Below, in pieces: positions 9,939 through 17,825 of a DNA stretch of 64,000 nt; position 1 is the first letter of the stretch, and every line of letters begins with the position of its first letter. The DNA lies in contig JAVLBP010000003.1 in assembly GCA_031581145.1 (NCBI GenBank), positions 68,754 to 132,753 on the forward strand, in the 5' to 3' direction. Below the pieces are notes generated by a model. That model was given only the letters and a program-made list of their open reading frames with translations. It did no database searches and was not told where the DNA came from. The position numbers and the translations under genes are program-made. Source of the DNA: UBA8296 sp031581145 (GTDB lineage Bacteria > Bacteroidota > Rhodothermia > Balneolales > Balneolaceae).

Positions 9939-11280
9939 AAAACACCTTACCAATGATATTGGCATGTTGTGGCTTCATAAAGACACTGCGCATGATCTCC
10001 ACCTGATCCGAATCAACCACAAAGTCTGGGTGTCGTCTTCCGAAATACTCACCACTCACTTTGAGCATGGATACGAAAATTGGATTATCGGGATCCTCCA
10101 TCTTTTCCTGAAACCATTGCCGGTTGGCCGCACTACAAGCAGAGGTGGTTTTTTCTTCTGGCACAACCATCCACGTGACAATATCTAAGTCAGGTTCCAT
10201 ATACATACGATATCGGTCATTTTGAGCGGCGATCTCTTCACAGAAATCAAGCGCATATTGACGACTCAGCTTCAGGTACTCACCAATCCCCTCATCTCGT
10301 CGCAGCGGGAGGAGTTGAATTGTAGCCCAGAGCGCCGCACTTACTTGCCCGGGGCGTGAACACTCTAGGGTAATTTCACCAAGGTGGAGATCTGATGGCA
10401 TAAAATAGGTGTAGGGAGACTCATGATCATACACCTTGGAAACACTTGGGTCCTTGAATAGAATACTTCCACACCCATACGGCTGCAAGCCGTGCTTATG
10501 TGGATCAATCACAATACTATCGCTTTCGGCCACCGCCAACCATGGCTCTCGTCGAATGCCAAGGTCGCCCGAGATTAAGCCAAAAAACCCACCATACGCA
10601 GCGTCGACGTGGACTCGCACGCCATATTCTTTTGCAACAGGAATGATTTTATCTAGTGGTTCAACCTTCCCATGACCTGTGGATCCCATTGACACTACAA
10701 GAGTTCCAATCTTATGAGCATGGCGACGAAACTCCTCGAGATCGAGATACCCATCTTCCGCTAGTCCAAGCTCAATGAAATCGAGCCCGAGTAACTTACT
10801 CATTCTAGGGTGTGTGTAATGGGAATTTTTACTTGCCGCAACCGCCTTGCCTGGATGAAGTTCTCGACCAACCCACAGTGCCTCCAAATTGGCAATGGTC
10901 CCACCCGATGTGAGGTGGCCCAAATACGTATCGCCGTAGCCAACCATCTTGGACATCTCTTTCATAATCTCACGCTCCATGTTGGAGGTTGGAAGCCCAC
11001 ATTCGTCTGAATGGTTGTTTGGATTGAGTGTCATGGCAAGTGCATACGATGCCCAAGCCATAGGGTGTGGAGGCTTGATCATTTGCCCTATATATCTAGA
11101 ATGATGCATAGGGAAATTCATCTTTAGTCTGTCGGTTAATTGTCCCAGTACCTCGTCCATTTGGTCCAAATCTACCGGTAGGGGGGTTGGGTCGGGCCCA
11201 TACTGCCCTCGCCAGCCATCCAAATCTTTAAGATGTTTTTCTAAAAGAGGTAAAAATTGAGAATATTCGTGTAGCTCCAT
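9910..11280 (-). CDS. PLP-dependent group II amino-acid decarboxylase
   Basis: A 456-residue fold-type I PLP enzyme. The PLP lysine lies in DSIVIDPHKHGLQPYGCG, the Asp that binds the pyridine nitrogen in VHVDAAYGGFFG, and the substrate/PLP region LTSGGTIANLEALWVGRE is intact. These fit the glutamate/tyrosine/aromatic amino-acid decarboxylase family, in which the amino acid loses its alpha-carboxyl group to give an amine and CO2. The specific substrate cannot be assigned from motifs. Start ATG 11278-11280. Its last 29 nt are antisense to the end of the preceding convergent gene. Confidence 0.85.
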   Translation of the reverse strand: MELHEYSQFLPLLEKHLKDLDGWRGQYGPDPTPLPVDLDQMDEVLGQLTDRLKMNFPMHHSRYIGQMIKPPHPMAWASYALAMTLNPNNHSDECGLPTSNMEREIMKEMSKMVGYGDTYLGHLTSGGTIANLEALWVGRELHPGKAVAASKNSHYTHPRMSKLLGLDFIELGLAEDGYLDLEEFRRHAHKIGTLVVSMGSTGHGKVEPLDKIIPVAKEYGVRVHVDAAYGGFFGLISGDLGIRREPWLAVAESDSIVIDPHKHGLQPYGCGSILFKDPSVSKVYDHESPYTYFMPSDLHLGEITLECSRPGQVSAALWATIQLLPLRRDEGIGEYLKLSRQYALDFCEEIAAQNDRYRMYMEPDLDIVTWMVVPEEKTTSACSAANRQWFQEKMEDPDNPIFVSMLKVSGEYFGRRHPDFVVDSDQVEIMRSVFMKPQHANIIGKVFSNDTHPQPS

Positions 11281-11328
11281 GGTATCAATAATCGTGATTC
11301 TGTTGACTTGTTCATCTAGGGTTTCTCA

Positions 11329-12225
11329 TTAGAACTCAAAAGCAATCCCAGCGGAGAGTACTTGGCTCACTTGCATCTCCGAGCTAAAATCTCGGTCGTA
11401 GACCAAATCAAACTGAAAGGTGGTACGAAGATAGGAATTGATTTCTCCAACAAAGGTATTGCTCAGGTTCACATCCGTCTCATTGAACGGTTCAACTAAT
11501 GAGGTAAACGTATCTAGATTCCCAACATAGTGGACATTATCCATAAGTTGTTCCTTATAGACTAGGCCAATCGTCACCCCCCCTTCATTACGCACATTCT
11601 TATCGCTCTCTAAACCATATCGTGATCCAATGGAAGAGCGACGAACATAGGTTTGTTTAAGGCCCAACCCAAACTCTAAGGAATAGTGTGATGCGGTCAT
11701 TGCTAGACCTGCATTTTCTGAAAATACCAGCGGCGCTAACCATGATGAAACCAATTCATCGGGAGCATTTGGATCACTTGCGTAGTTAAATCCTTCATTA
11801 AATTGAGTCGACACCGTGAGGTTTGCAAACATGTTAATCTTACGATTATCAGGGCTTAAGCTGTAAAGGAAACGGTGCCTGAATTCAATAAGATCTTCTG
11901 TCTTTCTCCTTCCAGTGTCTTCCAGTCGTGCATACCCATATTTAAGCGTGAGCCTTGTGCCGTACTGAAATCGTTCATTACGATATAGATAAAGAGCATT
12001 TGATTCTCCTGTGATCGCAATGGTGTTGACACCACCTTTTGACCAATTCCTATAACTGGCTTGTGTTCCATTCACGCCCCCATTCCACGTCAACGTTCCC
12101 CCGCGCAAGGTGTCTGGAAAAACGATGGATTGCTGTGAAGAAGCTGGCGAGTACTGAGTCAACGTGTACAAAAGAACCATGAAGGCAATCGCAAGGCTTT
12201 TACGAAACAATAGTTGGATTGGCAT
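11329..12225 (-). CDS. DUF3078 outer-membrane beta-barrel protein
   Basis: A 298-residue protein with a signal peptide (LAIAFMVLLYTLTQYSPASS) and the DUF3078 hallmark WNGGVNGTQASYRNWSKGGVN followed by alternating beta-strand segments and a terminal aromatic residue (GIAFEF), as expected for an outer-membrane barrel. The family is confined largely to Bacteroidota and has no established function. It lies 48 nt upstream of the decarboxylase gene on the same strand and is divergent from tRNA-Gln, with 216 non-coding bases between them. Confidence 0.85.
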   Translation of the reverse strand: MPIQLLFRKSLAIAFMVLLYTLTQYSPASSQQSIVFPDTLRGGTLTWNGGVNGTQASYRNWSKGGVNTIAITGESNALYLYRNERFQYGTRLTLKYGYARLEDTGRRKTEDLIEFRHRFLYSLSPDNRKINMFANLTVSTQFNEGFNYASDPNAPDELVSSWLAPLVFSENAGLAMTASHYSLEFGLGLKQTYVRRSSIGSRYGLESDKNVRNEGGVTIGLVYKEQLMDNVHYVGNLDTFTSLVEPFNETDVNLSNTFVGEINSYLRTTFQFDLVYDRDFSSEMQVSQVLSAGIAFEF

Positions 12226-12385
12226 GTTATTACGTCTTGCGATCTGTTTGTTGGGTCAATAACCTCATCCTGCCACGATGTTTTTTGGTGAATAGATTCA
12301 TAATGTAATCAATGGCAGCTCTTCATTGCAACGACCTAGTCGCAGTTGGCATGTGCGTCGGTAATGAACTTGTTGTGAACCCTTA

Positions 12386-12417
12386 GTTGATTTCTGCTTG
12401 GGACGTCTTTATATTTA
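12386..12417 (+). promoter_or_regulatory. Candidate Bacteroidota-type promoter for tRNA-Gln
   Basis: TTG at 12387-12389 and TATATTTA from 12410 are separated by exactly 20 nt and lie 25 nt upstream of the tRNA. This resembles the -33 TTG / -7 TAnnTTTG promoter described for Bacteroidota. The same TTG-N20-TAnnTTT layout precedes the tRNA-Arg gene in this window, which strengthens both calls. Inferred from pattern only. Confidence 0.5.
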
Positions 12418-12441
12418 AGATTCTGTCAGAAATACGGAATT

Positions 12442-12512
12442 TGCCCGGTCGTCTAATGGCAGGACAGCTGGTTTTGGTCCAGTCAGTGGGGGTTCGAATC
12501 CTCCCCGGGCAA
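12442..12512 (+). tRNA. tRNA-Gln (anticodon TTG)
   Basis: Acceptor TGCCCGG (12442-12448) pairs with CCGGGCA (12505-12511), discriminator A at 12512. The anticodon arm GCTGG/CCAGT (12467-12471, 12479-12483) frames a 7-nt loop with anticodon TTG at 12474-12476, reading CAA and probably CAG codons. The T arm contains GGTTCGAATC. CCA is not encoded. It is 69 nt upstream of prs and probably shares its transcript. Confidence 0.96.
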
Positions 12513-12581
12513 CATTTTCTCAAAGCTTGGCGCCAGGATCCCAAGCTAAATTGTAACTCACCTGATGCTTACGGGGTATTC

Positions 12582-13514
12582 TTGGAATCACCACTCGCCA
12601 TCTTTGCGGGACGAAGCAATCAAGCTTTAGGACGCGCTATAGCCGAACATTATGGTGCTTCGCTAGGTGATGTAACAATCAAATCCTTCTCTGATGGTGA
12701 GCTCTACATCAAATTTGAGCAGAGCATTCGAGGTGAGGATATTTACATTATCCAATCCACTCCTCCGCCAAGTGACAACATCTTTGAGTTACTTCTTATG
12801 CTCGATGCGGCAAAACGTGCGTCGGTACGAAGAGTTACAGCTGTCGTCCCTTACTTCGGATACGCACGTCAAGACCGTAAAGACCAACCACGAGTCTCCA
12901 TTGCAGCCAAGCTAATGGCCAATCTTATCACTGAAGCAGGTGCCGATCGTGTTTTGACCATGGATCTTCATGCGGCTCAGATTCAAGGGTTTTTTGATAT
13001 CCCTTTGGATCACTTGTATGCTAGCAGGGTATTTATTGATTATTTCGCAGCAAACCCCATCGAAAACCTCGTCGTCGTCGCTCCTGATGTTGGATCCCTC
13101 AAAATGGCACGATCCTACTCGAAACGTTTGGGAGCCACATTAGCATTTATCGATAAACGACGCCCCGCTCAAAATGTTGCTGAAGTCATGAACATCATTG
13201 GGGATGTTGAGGATAAAAATGTACTTATCGTGGATGATCTAATTGACACCGCTGGAACCATTACCAATGCTGCAGTTGCCTTGAAAGAGCGTGGTGCATT
13301 AAGTATTCAAGCAGCCTGCACACACCCCATCCTGTCGGGTCCTGCGTTCCAACGAATTGAAGATTCACCCATCGATATGATGTTGGTCACCGATACGGTG
13401 CCACTATCTCGCCCCTCAAGCAAGCTCAAAGTGCTGAGTGTGGCTGCCATATTCGCTGAAGCCATCCAACGGATTCACACGAATGACACCATCAGTGCGT
13501 TGTTTAATGACTAA
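12582..13514 (+). CDS. prs: Ribose-phosphate pyrophosphokinase
   Basis: Makes PRPP from ribose 5-phosphate and ATP for purine, pyrimidine, His, Trp and NAD synthesis. From TTG 12582 the product is 310 residues, the normal length, beginning ESPLAIFAGRSNQALG. The ATP/flexible-loop motif YFGYARQDRK and the PRPP-binding loop VLIVDDLIDTAGT are present. The open frame extends upstream to 12387, but that stretch contains the tRNA-Gln gene, so the true start must be downstream of 12512. There is no in-frame ATG there, and GGGG at 12573-12576 sits suitably before the TTG. The start is therefore inferred but well constrained. Confidence 0.93.
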   Translation: MESPLAIFAGRSNQALGRAIAEHYGASLGDVTIKSFSDGELYIKFEQSIRGEDIYIIQSTPPPSDNIFELLLMLDAAKRASVRRVTAVVPYFGYARQDRKDQPRVSIAAKLMANLITEAGADRVLTMDLHAAQIQGFFDIPLDHLYASRVFIDYFAANPIENLVVVAPDVGSLKMARSYSKRLGATLAFIDKRRPAQNVAEVMNIIGDVEDKNVLIVDDLIDTAGTITNAAVALKERGALSIQAACTHPILSGPAFQRIEDSPIDMMLVTDTVPLSRPSSKLKVLSVAAIFAEAIQRIHTNDTISALFND

Positions 13515-13563
13515 GCCTTTCAAACAAATTCACTGAGTTTCAATAATCTAAACATCATCTATC

Positions 13564-14220
13564 ATGACGCCTCCGGAAGTAACAAAATTAGAAGGAATCA
13601 AGCGCGAGCTTGGACGCAAATCAGCGTCCGACCTTCGTGCCTCCAGACGAGTTCCTGCTGTTTTGTATGGCCCAAACGTCACAGATAATATCCATTTCTC
13701 GGTCGATGAGATCGCGTTGGAGAAAATTCTGTCCGTGCCAACAACAAAATTGCAAGACATAGCCATTGACGGCCAGAATTACAGGACATTATTAAAAAAC
13801 GTCGAGTTTGATCCTATCACAGATAGACCACTCCACGCCGATTTTTATGTGCTCAGTGATTCCCATCCAGTGAGCTTACGGGTTCCTATTCGATTGATTG
13901 GAACCCCTCGAGGTGTTCTTGAAGGGGGTGGACGCTTGTTTCAACCACTCAAGATTATGCGTATTAAAGTGCTTCCAGATAAAATTCCTGCTGATTTTTC
14001 GCTCGACGTTAGCAACCTCAAGATTGGTGACACCATGAGGGTTTCAGACGTAGAGATGGATGGTATCATTCCACTAGACGCAACCACCCGTACCATTGTT
14101 GTCATTAGACCACCAAAAGGAGCGCTCGTTGAAGATACTCCTGATCTTGATGGTGACGAGGATGCATCCTCAGAGTCGGGTGACGATGATGGGAGCTCAG
14201 AAGAAAGCAACGAGTCATAA
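13564..14220 (+). CDS. rplY: 50S ribosomal protein L25/Ctc
   Basis: A 218-residue long-form (Ctc/TL5) L25 that binds 5S rRNA. The L25 core (GRKSASDLRASRRVPAVLYG ... LLKNVEFDPITDRPLHADFY) is followed by the beta-rich C-terminal domain (VPIRLIGTPRGVLEGGGRLF) and a 28-residue acidic/serine tail after GALVED. Tandem 14-bp repeats begin five bases after the stop codon. The gene order prs-rplY-pth is common in bacteria and places it in a translation/nucleotide operon. Confidence 0.95.
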   Translation: MTPPEVTKLEGIKRELGRKSASDLRASRRVPAVLYGPNVTDNIHFSVDEIALEKILSVPTTKLQDIAIDGQNYRTLLKNVEFDPITDRPLHADFYVLSDSHPVSLRVPIRLIGTPRGVLEGGGRLFQPLKIMRIKVLPDKIPADFSLDVSNLKIGDTMRVSDVEMDGIIPLDATTRTIVVIRPPKGALVEDTPDLDGDEDASSESGDDDGSSEESNES

Positions 14221-14224
14221 CGTA

Positions 14225-14280
14225 ATCATGAATCAACGATCATGACTCACTGACCATGCATCACAGATTATGACGCACAG
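14225..14280. repeat. Four tandem 14-bp units just after the rplY stop
   Basis: Units ATCATGAATCAACG (14225-14238), ATCATGACTCACTG (14239-14252), ACCATGCATCACAG (14253-14266) and ATTATGACGCACAG (14267-14280) follow one another without gaps. The rplY end itself (TCATAACG) resembles the unit. Most copies contain ATGA, giving TGA stops at 14229, 14243 and 14271. With the real TAA at 14218 all three frames are closed within 28 nt. Confidence 0.85.
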
Positions 14281-14328
14281 TCTGGGCGTATGCACCCACA
14301 AAATGAGCCATCTCATGACCTTTTCAAG

Positions 14329-14916
14329 ATGAAAATGATTACAGGACTAGGCAATCCAGGTAATGCATATTGGGACACGCGTCACAATATTGGATTTGAT
14401 ATTGCAGATGCCCTGATTGAGCGGTACGGACGTGGTGAACGGTCCAATTCAGGTTCTTATGAACTGGAGGAGTGCCGTTTTAAGGGGCAATCATTTGTAG
14501 TGATGAAGCCCATGACATTCATGAATCGTAGTGGCAGTGCCGTAACCAAAGCCCTTGCACATACCCAGACCTCCCTTAAGGATATGATTGTGTGTTACGA
14601 TGACTTGAATTTATCTCTTGGTGACATCCGTATGAAAAACGGCGGGAGTGCAGGAGGGCATAACGGGATACAAGATATCATCGATCAAACTGGAACACGT
14701 GAATTTCCTAGACTTCGCTTTGGCATAGGTAACGATTATCCCCGTGGTATGCAGATCGAGTACGTCCTTTCACGATTCTCCTCTAGTGAAAAAGAGATTG
14801 TAGATGAGACTCTAGAGCTTGCCGTGGAAGCCCTCACGACATTCATCAGATCTGACTTAACGACAGCTATGAATCACTTTAACAAGAAGACTATACAACC
14901 AAAAACTCAACCATAA
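14329..14916 (+). CDS. pth: Peptidyl-tRNA hydrolase
   Basis: A 195-residue esterase that frees tRNA from stalled peptidyl-tRNA. The family N-terminus MKMITGLGNPG fixes the start at ATG 14329 (the frame is open from 14290 but the upstream 13 residues do not fit the family). The catalytic His is in DTRHNIGFD and the Asp in CYDDLNLSLG; Asn residues of TFMNRSG and GGSAGGHNGI complete the peptidyl-tRNA site. Its stop codon lies inside a 12-bp tandem repeat that ends one base before the hppA start. Confidence 0.95.
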   Translation: MKMITGLGNPGNAYWDTRHNIGFDIADALIERYGRGERSNSGSYELEECRFKGQSFVVMKPMTFMNRSGSAVTKALAHTQTSLKDMIVCYDDLNLSLGDIRMKNGGSAGGHNGIQDIIDQTGTREFPRLRFGIGNDYPRGMQIEYVLSRFSSSEKEIVDETLELAVEALTTFIRSDLTTAMNHFNKKTIQPKTQP

Positions 14917-14919
14917 ACT
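14896..14919. repeat. Two tandem 12-bp units containing the pth stop
   Basis: CAACCAAAAACT (14896-14907) and CAACCATAAACT (14908-14919) differ by one base; that A-to-T change creates the TAA stop of pth (14914-14916). The copies encode QPKT and QP-stop. The hppA ATG is at 14921. Confidence 0.75.
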
Positions 14920-14920
14920 C

Positions 14921-17113
14921 ATGTTAATCACACTTCTCTCTCTGATACCTGCAGCAGGTATCCTAGCCTTGCTCTTCACGGCAATCAAAAGCCAGTGGGT
15001 AGCCAAGCAAGAGGTTGGAACTGAAAAGATGGCTCGTATTGCAGCAAGTATTACCGATGGAGCCATGGCATTTCTCAAGGCAGAGTATAGAATCTTAGCT
15101 ATTTTTGTGGTACTAGTGGCTGCACTCCTAGGATTCTCCGCTGACGCAGAAACCTCCTCCCCTTTTGTTGCCTTATCCTTCATTGTGGGTGCGTTATGTT
15201 CAGGACTCGCTGGATTCATTGGTATGCGTGTGGCGACCAAAGCGAATGTTCGAACGACACATGCTGCTCGTACGAGTCTAGGTGCTGGTCTAAACGTTGC
15301 ATTTGCTGGTGGCTCCGTCATGGGACTTGGTGTTGTTGGACTAGGACTCCTTGGCCTCGGAGGGCTGTTTTTTCTCTACCAAAGCATGTTTGGATTGGAA
15401 ATTGATGGGGTAAATAAAATCCTAACTGTTATTACAAGTTTCTCCTTTGGTGCCTCTTCTATCGCGTTATTTGCACGTGTGGGGGGCGGGATTTACACAA
15501 AGGCAGCCGATGTGGGTGCGGATCTTGTGGGAAAAGTGGAAGCTGGCATTCCTGAGGATCATCCCCTAAACCCAGCAACCATTGCCGATAATGTGGGTGA
15601 CAACGTAGGCGACGTTGCAGGGATGGGTGCTGACCTTTTTGAGTCCTATGTCGGATCGATTATTGGTGCAATGGTTCTTGGGGCAGCGTTTATGGTCGTA
15701 CCTATCTTTGCTGAAAATGAAGTCTTTGGCGGATTAAATGCTGTGATTTTACCAATGATTCTTGCTGGCGTTGGCATTGTAACCTCCATCATTGGGACCT
15801 TCTTTGTCCGTGTCAAGGAGGGTGGAAATCCTCAAAAAGCGTTGAATATTGGAGAGTTTGCATCAGCATTAATTATGCTTGTTGCATCATTTTTCCTGAT
15901 TACATGGTTGCTCCCAGCTGAATGGACCTTTAACGGGAAAGAATACACCGCTCTTGGAGTGTTTTGGGCAACGCTATTTGGACTCGGTGCAGGCCTTTCG
16001 ATCGGTCTCATCACGGAGTACTACACTGGAACAGGTACACGTCCCGTTCTCTCGATTGTCCGCCAATCGGTCACAGGGTCTGCAACCAATATTATTGCAG
16101 GTTTAGGCGTCGGGATGATTTCAACAGCGATTCCAATCGTGATTATCGCAGCTTCCATTCTAGGAGCCTACCATTTTGCAGGTCTCTATGGGATTGCCAT
16201 TGCAGCGGTGGGAATGCTCTCAAATACAGGGGTACAGTTAGCAGTTGATGCTTACGGTCCTATCTCAGACAATGCAGGGGGTATTGCAGAGATGTCTGAA
16301 CTACCCAAAGAGGTTCGACAACGTACAGATAAACTGGATGCGGTTGGAAACACAACAGCGGCTATTGGAAAAGGGTTTGCCATTGGATCTGCAGCCTTGA
16401 CGGCGCTTGCCTTATTCTCGGCATTTATCACATCGTACAATATTGCGAATCCAGATAACCCTCTTGTTTCAATCTCAATAACCAACCCGAGTGTCATGGC
16501 TTCATTGTTTGTTGGAGCGATGTTGCCTTTCCTTTTCTCTGCACTCTCTATGCAAGCTGTGGGTCGTGCGGCGATGTCTATGATTGAGGAGGTACGCCGT
16601 CAGTTTAATACGATTCCTGAACTTCGTGCAGCTCTCGATGTGATGAAGAAAAACGATGGCAAGGACATGGAGACATGGAGTGATGCTGATCGTAAAGTCT
16701 TTGACGCAGCAGATGGAAAGGCTGAGTATGCAAAATGTGTGGAAATCTCCACAACGGCTTCGATCCGTGAAATGGTTCTTCCTGGCTTACTCGCGGTCGC
16801 TGTTCCCGTCGCTTTTGGATTCCTTGGTGGTGCTGAGATGCTTGGGGGCCTCCTAGCAGGTGTAACTGCGTCGGGTGTTTTGATGGCCCTGTTCCAGTCA
16901 AATGCCGGTGGAGCTTGGGATAATGCCAAGAAAATGGTCGAGGAGGGTGTCGAGATTAACGGTGAGATGTACTACAAAGGCTCCGAGCCTCATAAAGCTG
17001 CCGTCGTAGGTGATACCGTGGGAGATCCTTTCAAAGATACTTCTGGACCTTCACTAAATATCTTGATCAAGCTTATGTCTGTTGTGGCACTTGTGATTGC
17101 CAGTATGATTTAA
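14921..17113 (+). CDS. hppA: Membrane-bound ion-translocating pyrophosphatase (K+-dependent type)
   Basis: A 730-residue polytopic protein that couples pyrophosphate hydrolysis to cation pumping across the inner membrane. The substrate site DVGADLVGKVEAGIPEDHP, NPATIADNVGDNVGD, and the C-terminal GDTVGDPFKDTSGPSLNILI motifs are complete. The motif VGNTTAAIGKG has Ala at the position that is Lys in K+-independent enzymes, so it should need K+. The ion-gate region DLFESYVGS carries Glu at the site used by Na+-pumping members, so the transported ion may be Na+, H+ or both; the sequence alone does not settle this. It starts five bases after pth and is followed after four bases by an unknown gene. 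Confidence 0.95.
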   Translation: MLITLLSLIPAAGILALLFTAIKSQWVAKQEVGTEKMARIAASITDGAMAFLKAEYRILAIFVVLVAALLGFSADAETSSPFVALSFIVGALCSGLAGFIGMRVATKANVRTTHAARTSLGAGLNVAFAGGSVMGLGVVGLGLLGLGGLFFLYQSMFGLEIDGVNKILTVITSFSFGASSIALFARVGGGIYTKAADVGADLVGKVEAGIPEDHPLNPATIADNVGDNVGDVAGMGADLFESYVGSIIGAMVLGAAFMVVPIFAENEVFGGLNAVILPMILAGVGIVTSIIGTFFVRVKEGGNPQKALNIGEFASALIMLVASFFLITWLLPAEWTFNGKEYTALGVFWATLFGLGAGLSIGLITEYYTGTGTRPVLSIVRQSVTGSATNIIAGLGVGMISTAIPIVIIAASILGAYHFAGLYGIAIAAVGMLSNTGVQLAVDAYGPISDNAGGIAEMSELPKEVRQRTDKLDAVGNTTAAIGKGFAIGSAALTALALFSAFITSYNIANPDNPLVSISITNPSVMASLFVGAMLPFLFSALSMQAVGRAAMSMIEEVRRQFNTIPELRAALDVMKKNDGKDMETWSDADRKVFDAADGKAEYAKCVEISTTASIREMVLPGLLAVAVPVAFGFLGGAEMLGGLLAGVTASGVLMALFQSNAGGAWDNAKKMVEEGVEINGEMYYKGSEPHKAAVVGDTVGDPFKDTSGPSLNILIKLMSVVALVIASMI

Positions 17114-17117
17114 GCCT

Positions 17118-17825
17118 ATGTATATCCTCAAGTGGATTTTTGACCATGACTTGAGACTTCATGATTTGAGTCATCCCCCTCTGTCACAATCGGGGGATGA
17201 TTCATCTCAATCCAATATGTCTGAACGTTCTTTAGAAGATTTCTTATCCCCAGATCCAACCTATTCACGTTTTTACTTTAGTGCGACCAATCTTGAGGTT
17301 GAGCACTTCGGTTTGAGTATTTATCCCCATGTAGAGGGGTTTTTTGGAGGTCTTGAAGATCATGTCCACCCCAAGACGTTTTGGACGACAAGAGGTGTGC
17401 ATAGATCCATACATCAAGCGATACAATCTCTGTATCATGGACAGTGTTTAATCATGACGCCTACCAACGTGGAGGTCAATGCAGACATTATGCGCTCCAT
17501 GAGCATTACAAGTGGTGAAGAGCCGACGAAACATCGTGCACTCCTTGGGGAGCAACTCAAAAAAGGACATGTCGTCCTATTTAAAGAGCAATCCCATCAT
17601 GGGTACGATGTTCAGATGTATACGCCACAAAATATTTATGGCGATTTATTCGCCTTCATGAAAACTCTTGCCTTTCAAGACCCTGAGCAGACCCCTACTC
17701 GTTTATTTAGCATTAATGCCAAACGAATGAGATCAGAGCGACAATTCTATTTCGAGATGTGGACGTTGGATCAACCTCCTCATGGATTTGAAGAGGTCTT
17801 TCCCAACACTGACTCACCATACTGA
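17118..17825 (+). CDS. Conserved-looking hypothetical protein downstream of hppA
   Basis: A 235-residue protein without signal peptide or membrane segment that I do not recognise. It is His- and aromatic-rich (LHDLSHPPLSQSG, YPHVEGFFGGLEDHVHPKTF, KEQSHHGYDVQMYTP), mixed alpha/beta in appearance, and shows no repeat or known catalytic motif. The start at 17118 is four bases after hppA; a later Met (MSERSLEDFLSP, residue 34) is a possible alternative because the first 33 residues are low in conserved-looking features. The end overlaps the convergent propeller gene by 46 nt. No competing frame covers this stretch, so I regard it as a real gene. Confidence 0.65.
   Translation: MYILKWIFDHDLRLHDLSHPPLSQSGDDSSQSNMSERSLEDFLSPDPTYSRFYFSATNLEVEHFGLSIYPHVEGFFGGLEDHVHPKTFWTTRGVHRSIHQAIQSLYHGQCLIMTPTNVEVNADIMRSMSITSGEEPTKHRALLGEQLKKGHVVLFKEQSHHGYDVQMYTPQNIYGDLFAFMKTLAFQDPEQTPTRLFSINAKRMRSERQFYFEMWTLDQPPHGFEEVFPNTDSPY

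Noticed and set aside
12387..12581. N-terminal extension of prs from the first in-frame ATG
   Set aside because: It would translate the tRNA-Gln gene and add about 65 residues not found in PRPP synthetases.
14218..14280. 14-bp arrays as a CRISPR or attachment site
   Set aside because: Units are contiguous without spacers, too short, and there is no cas gene or integrase in the window.
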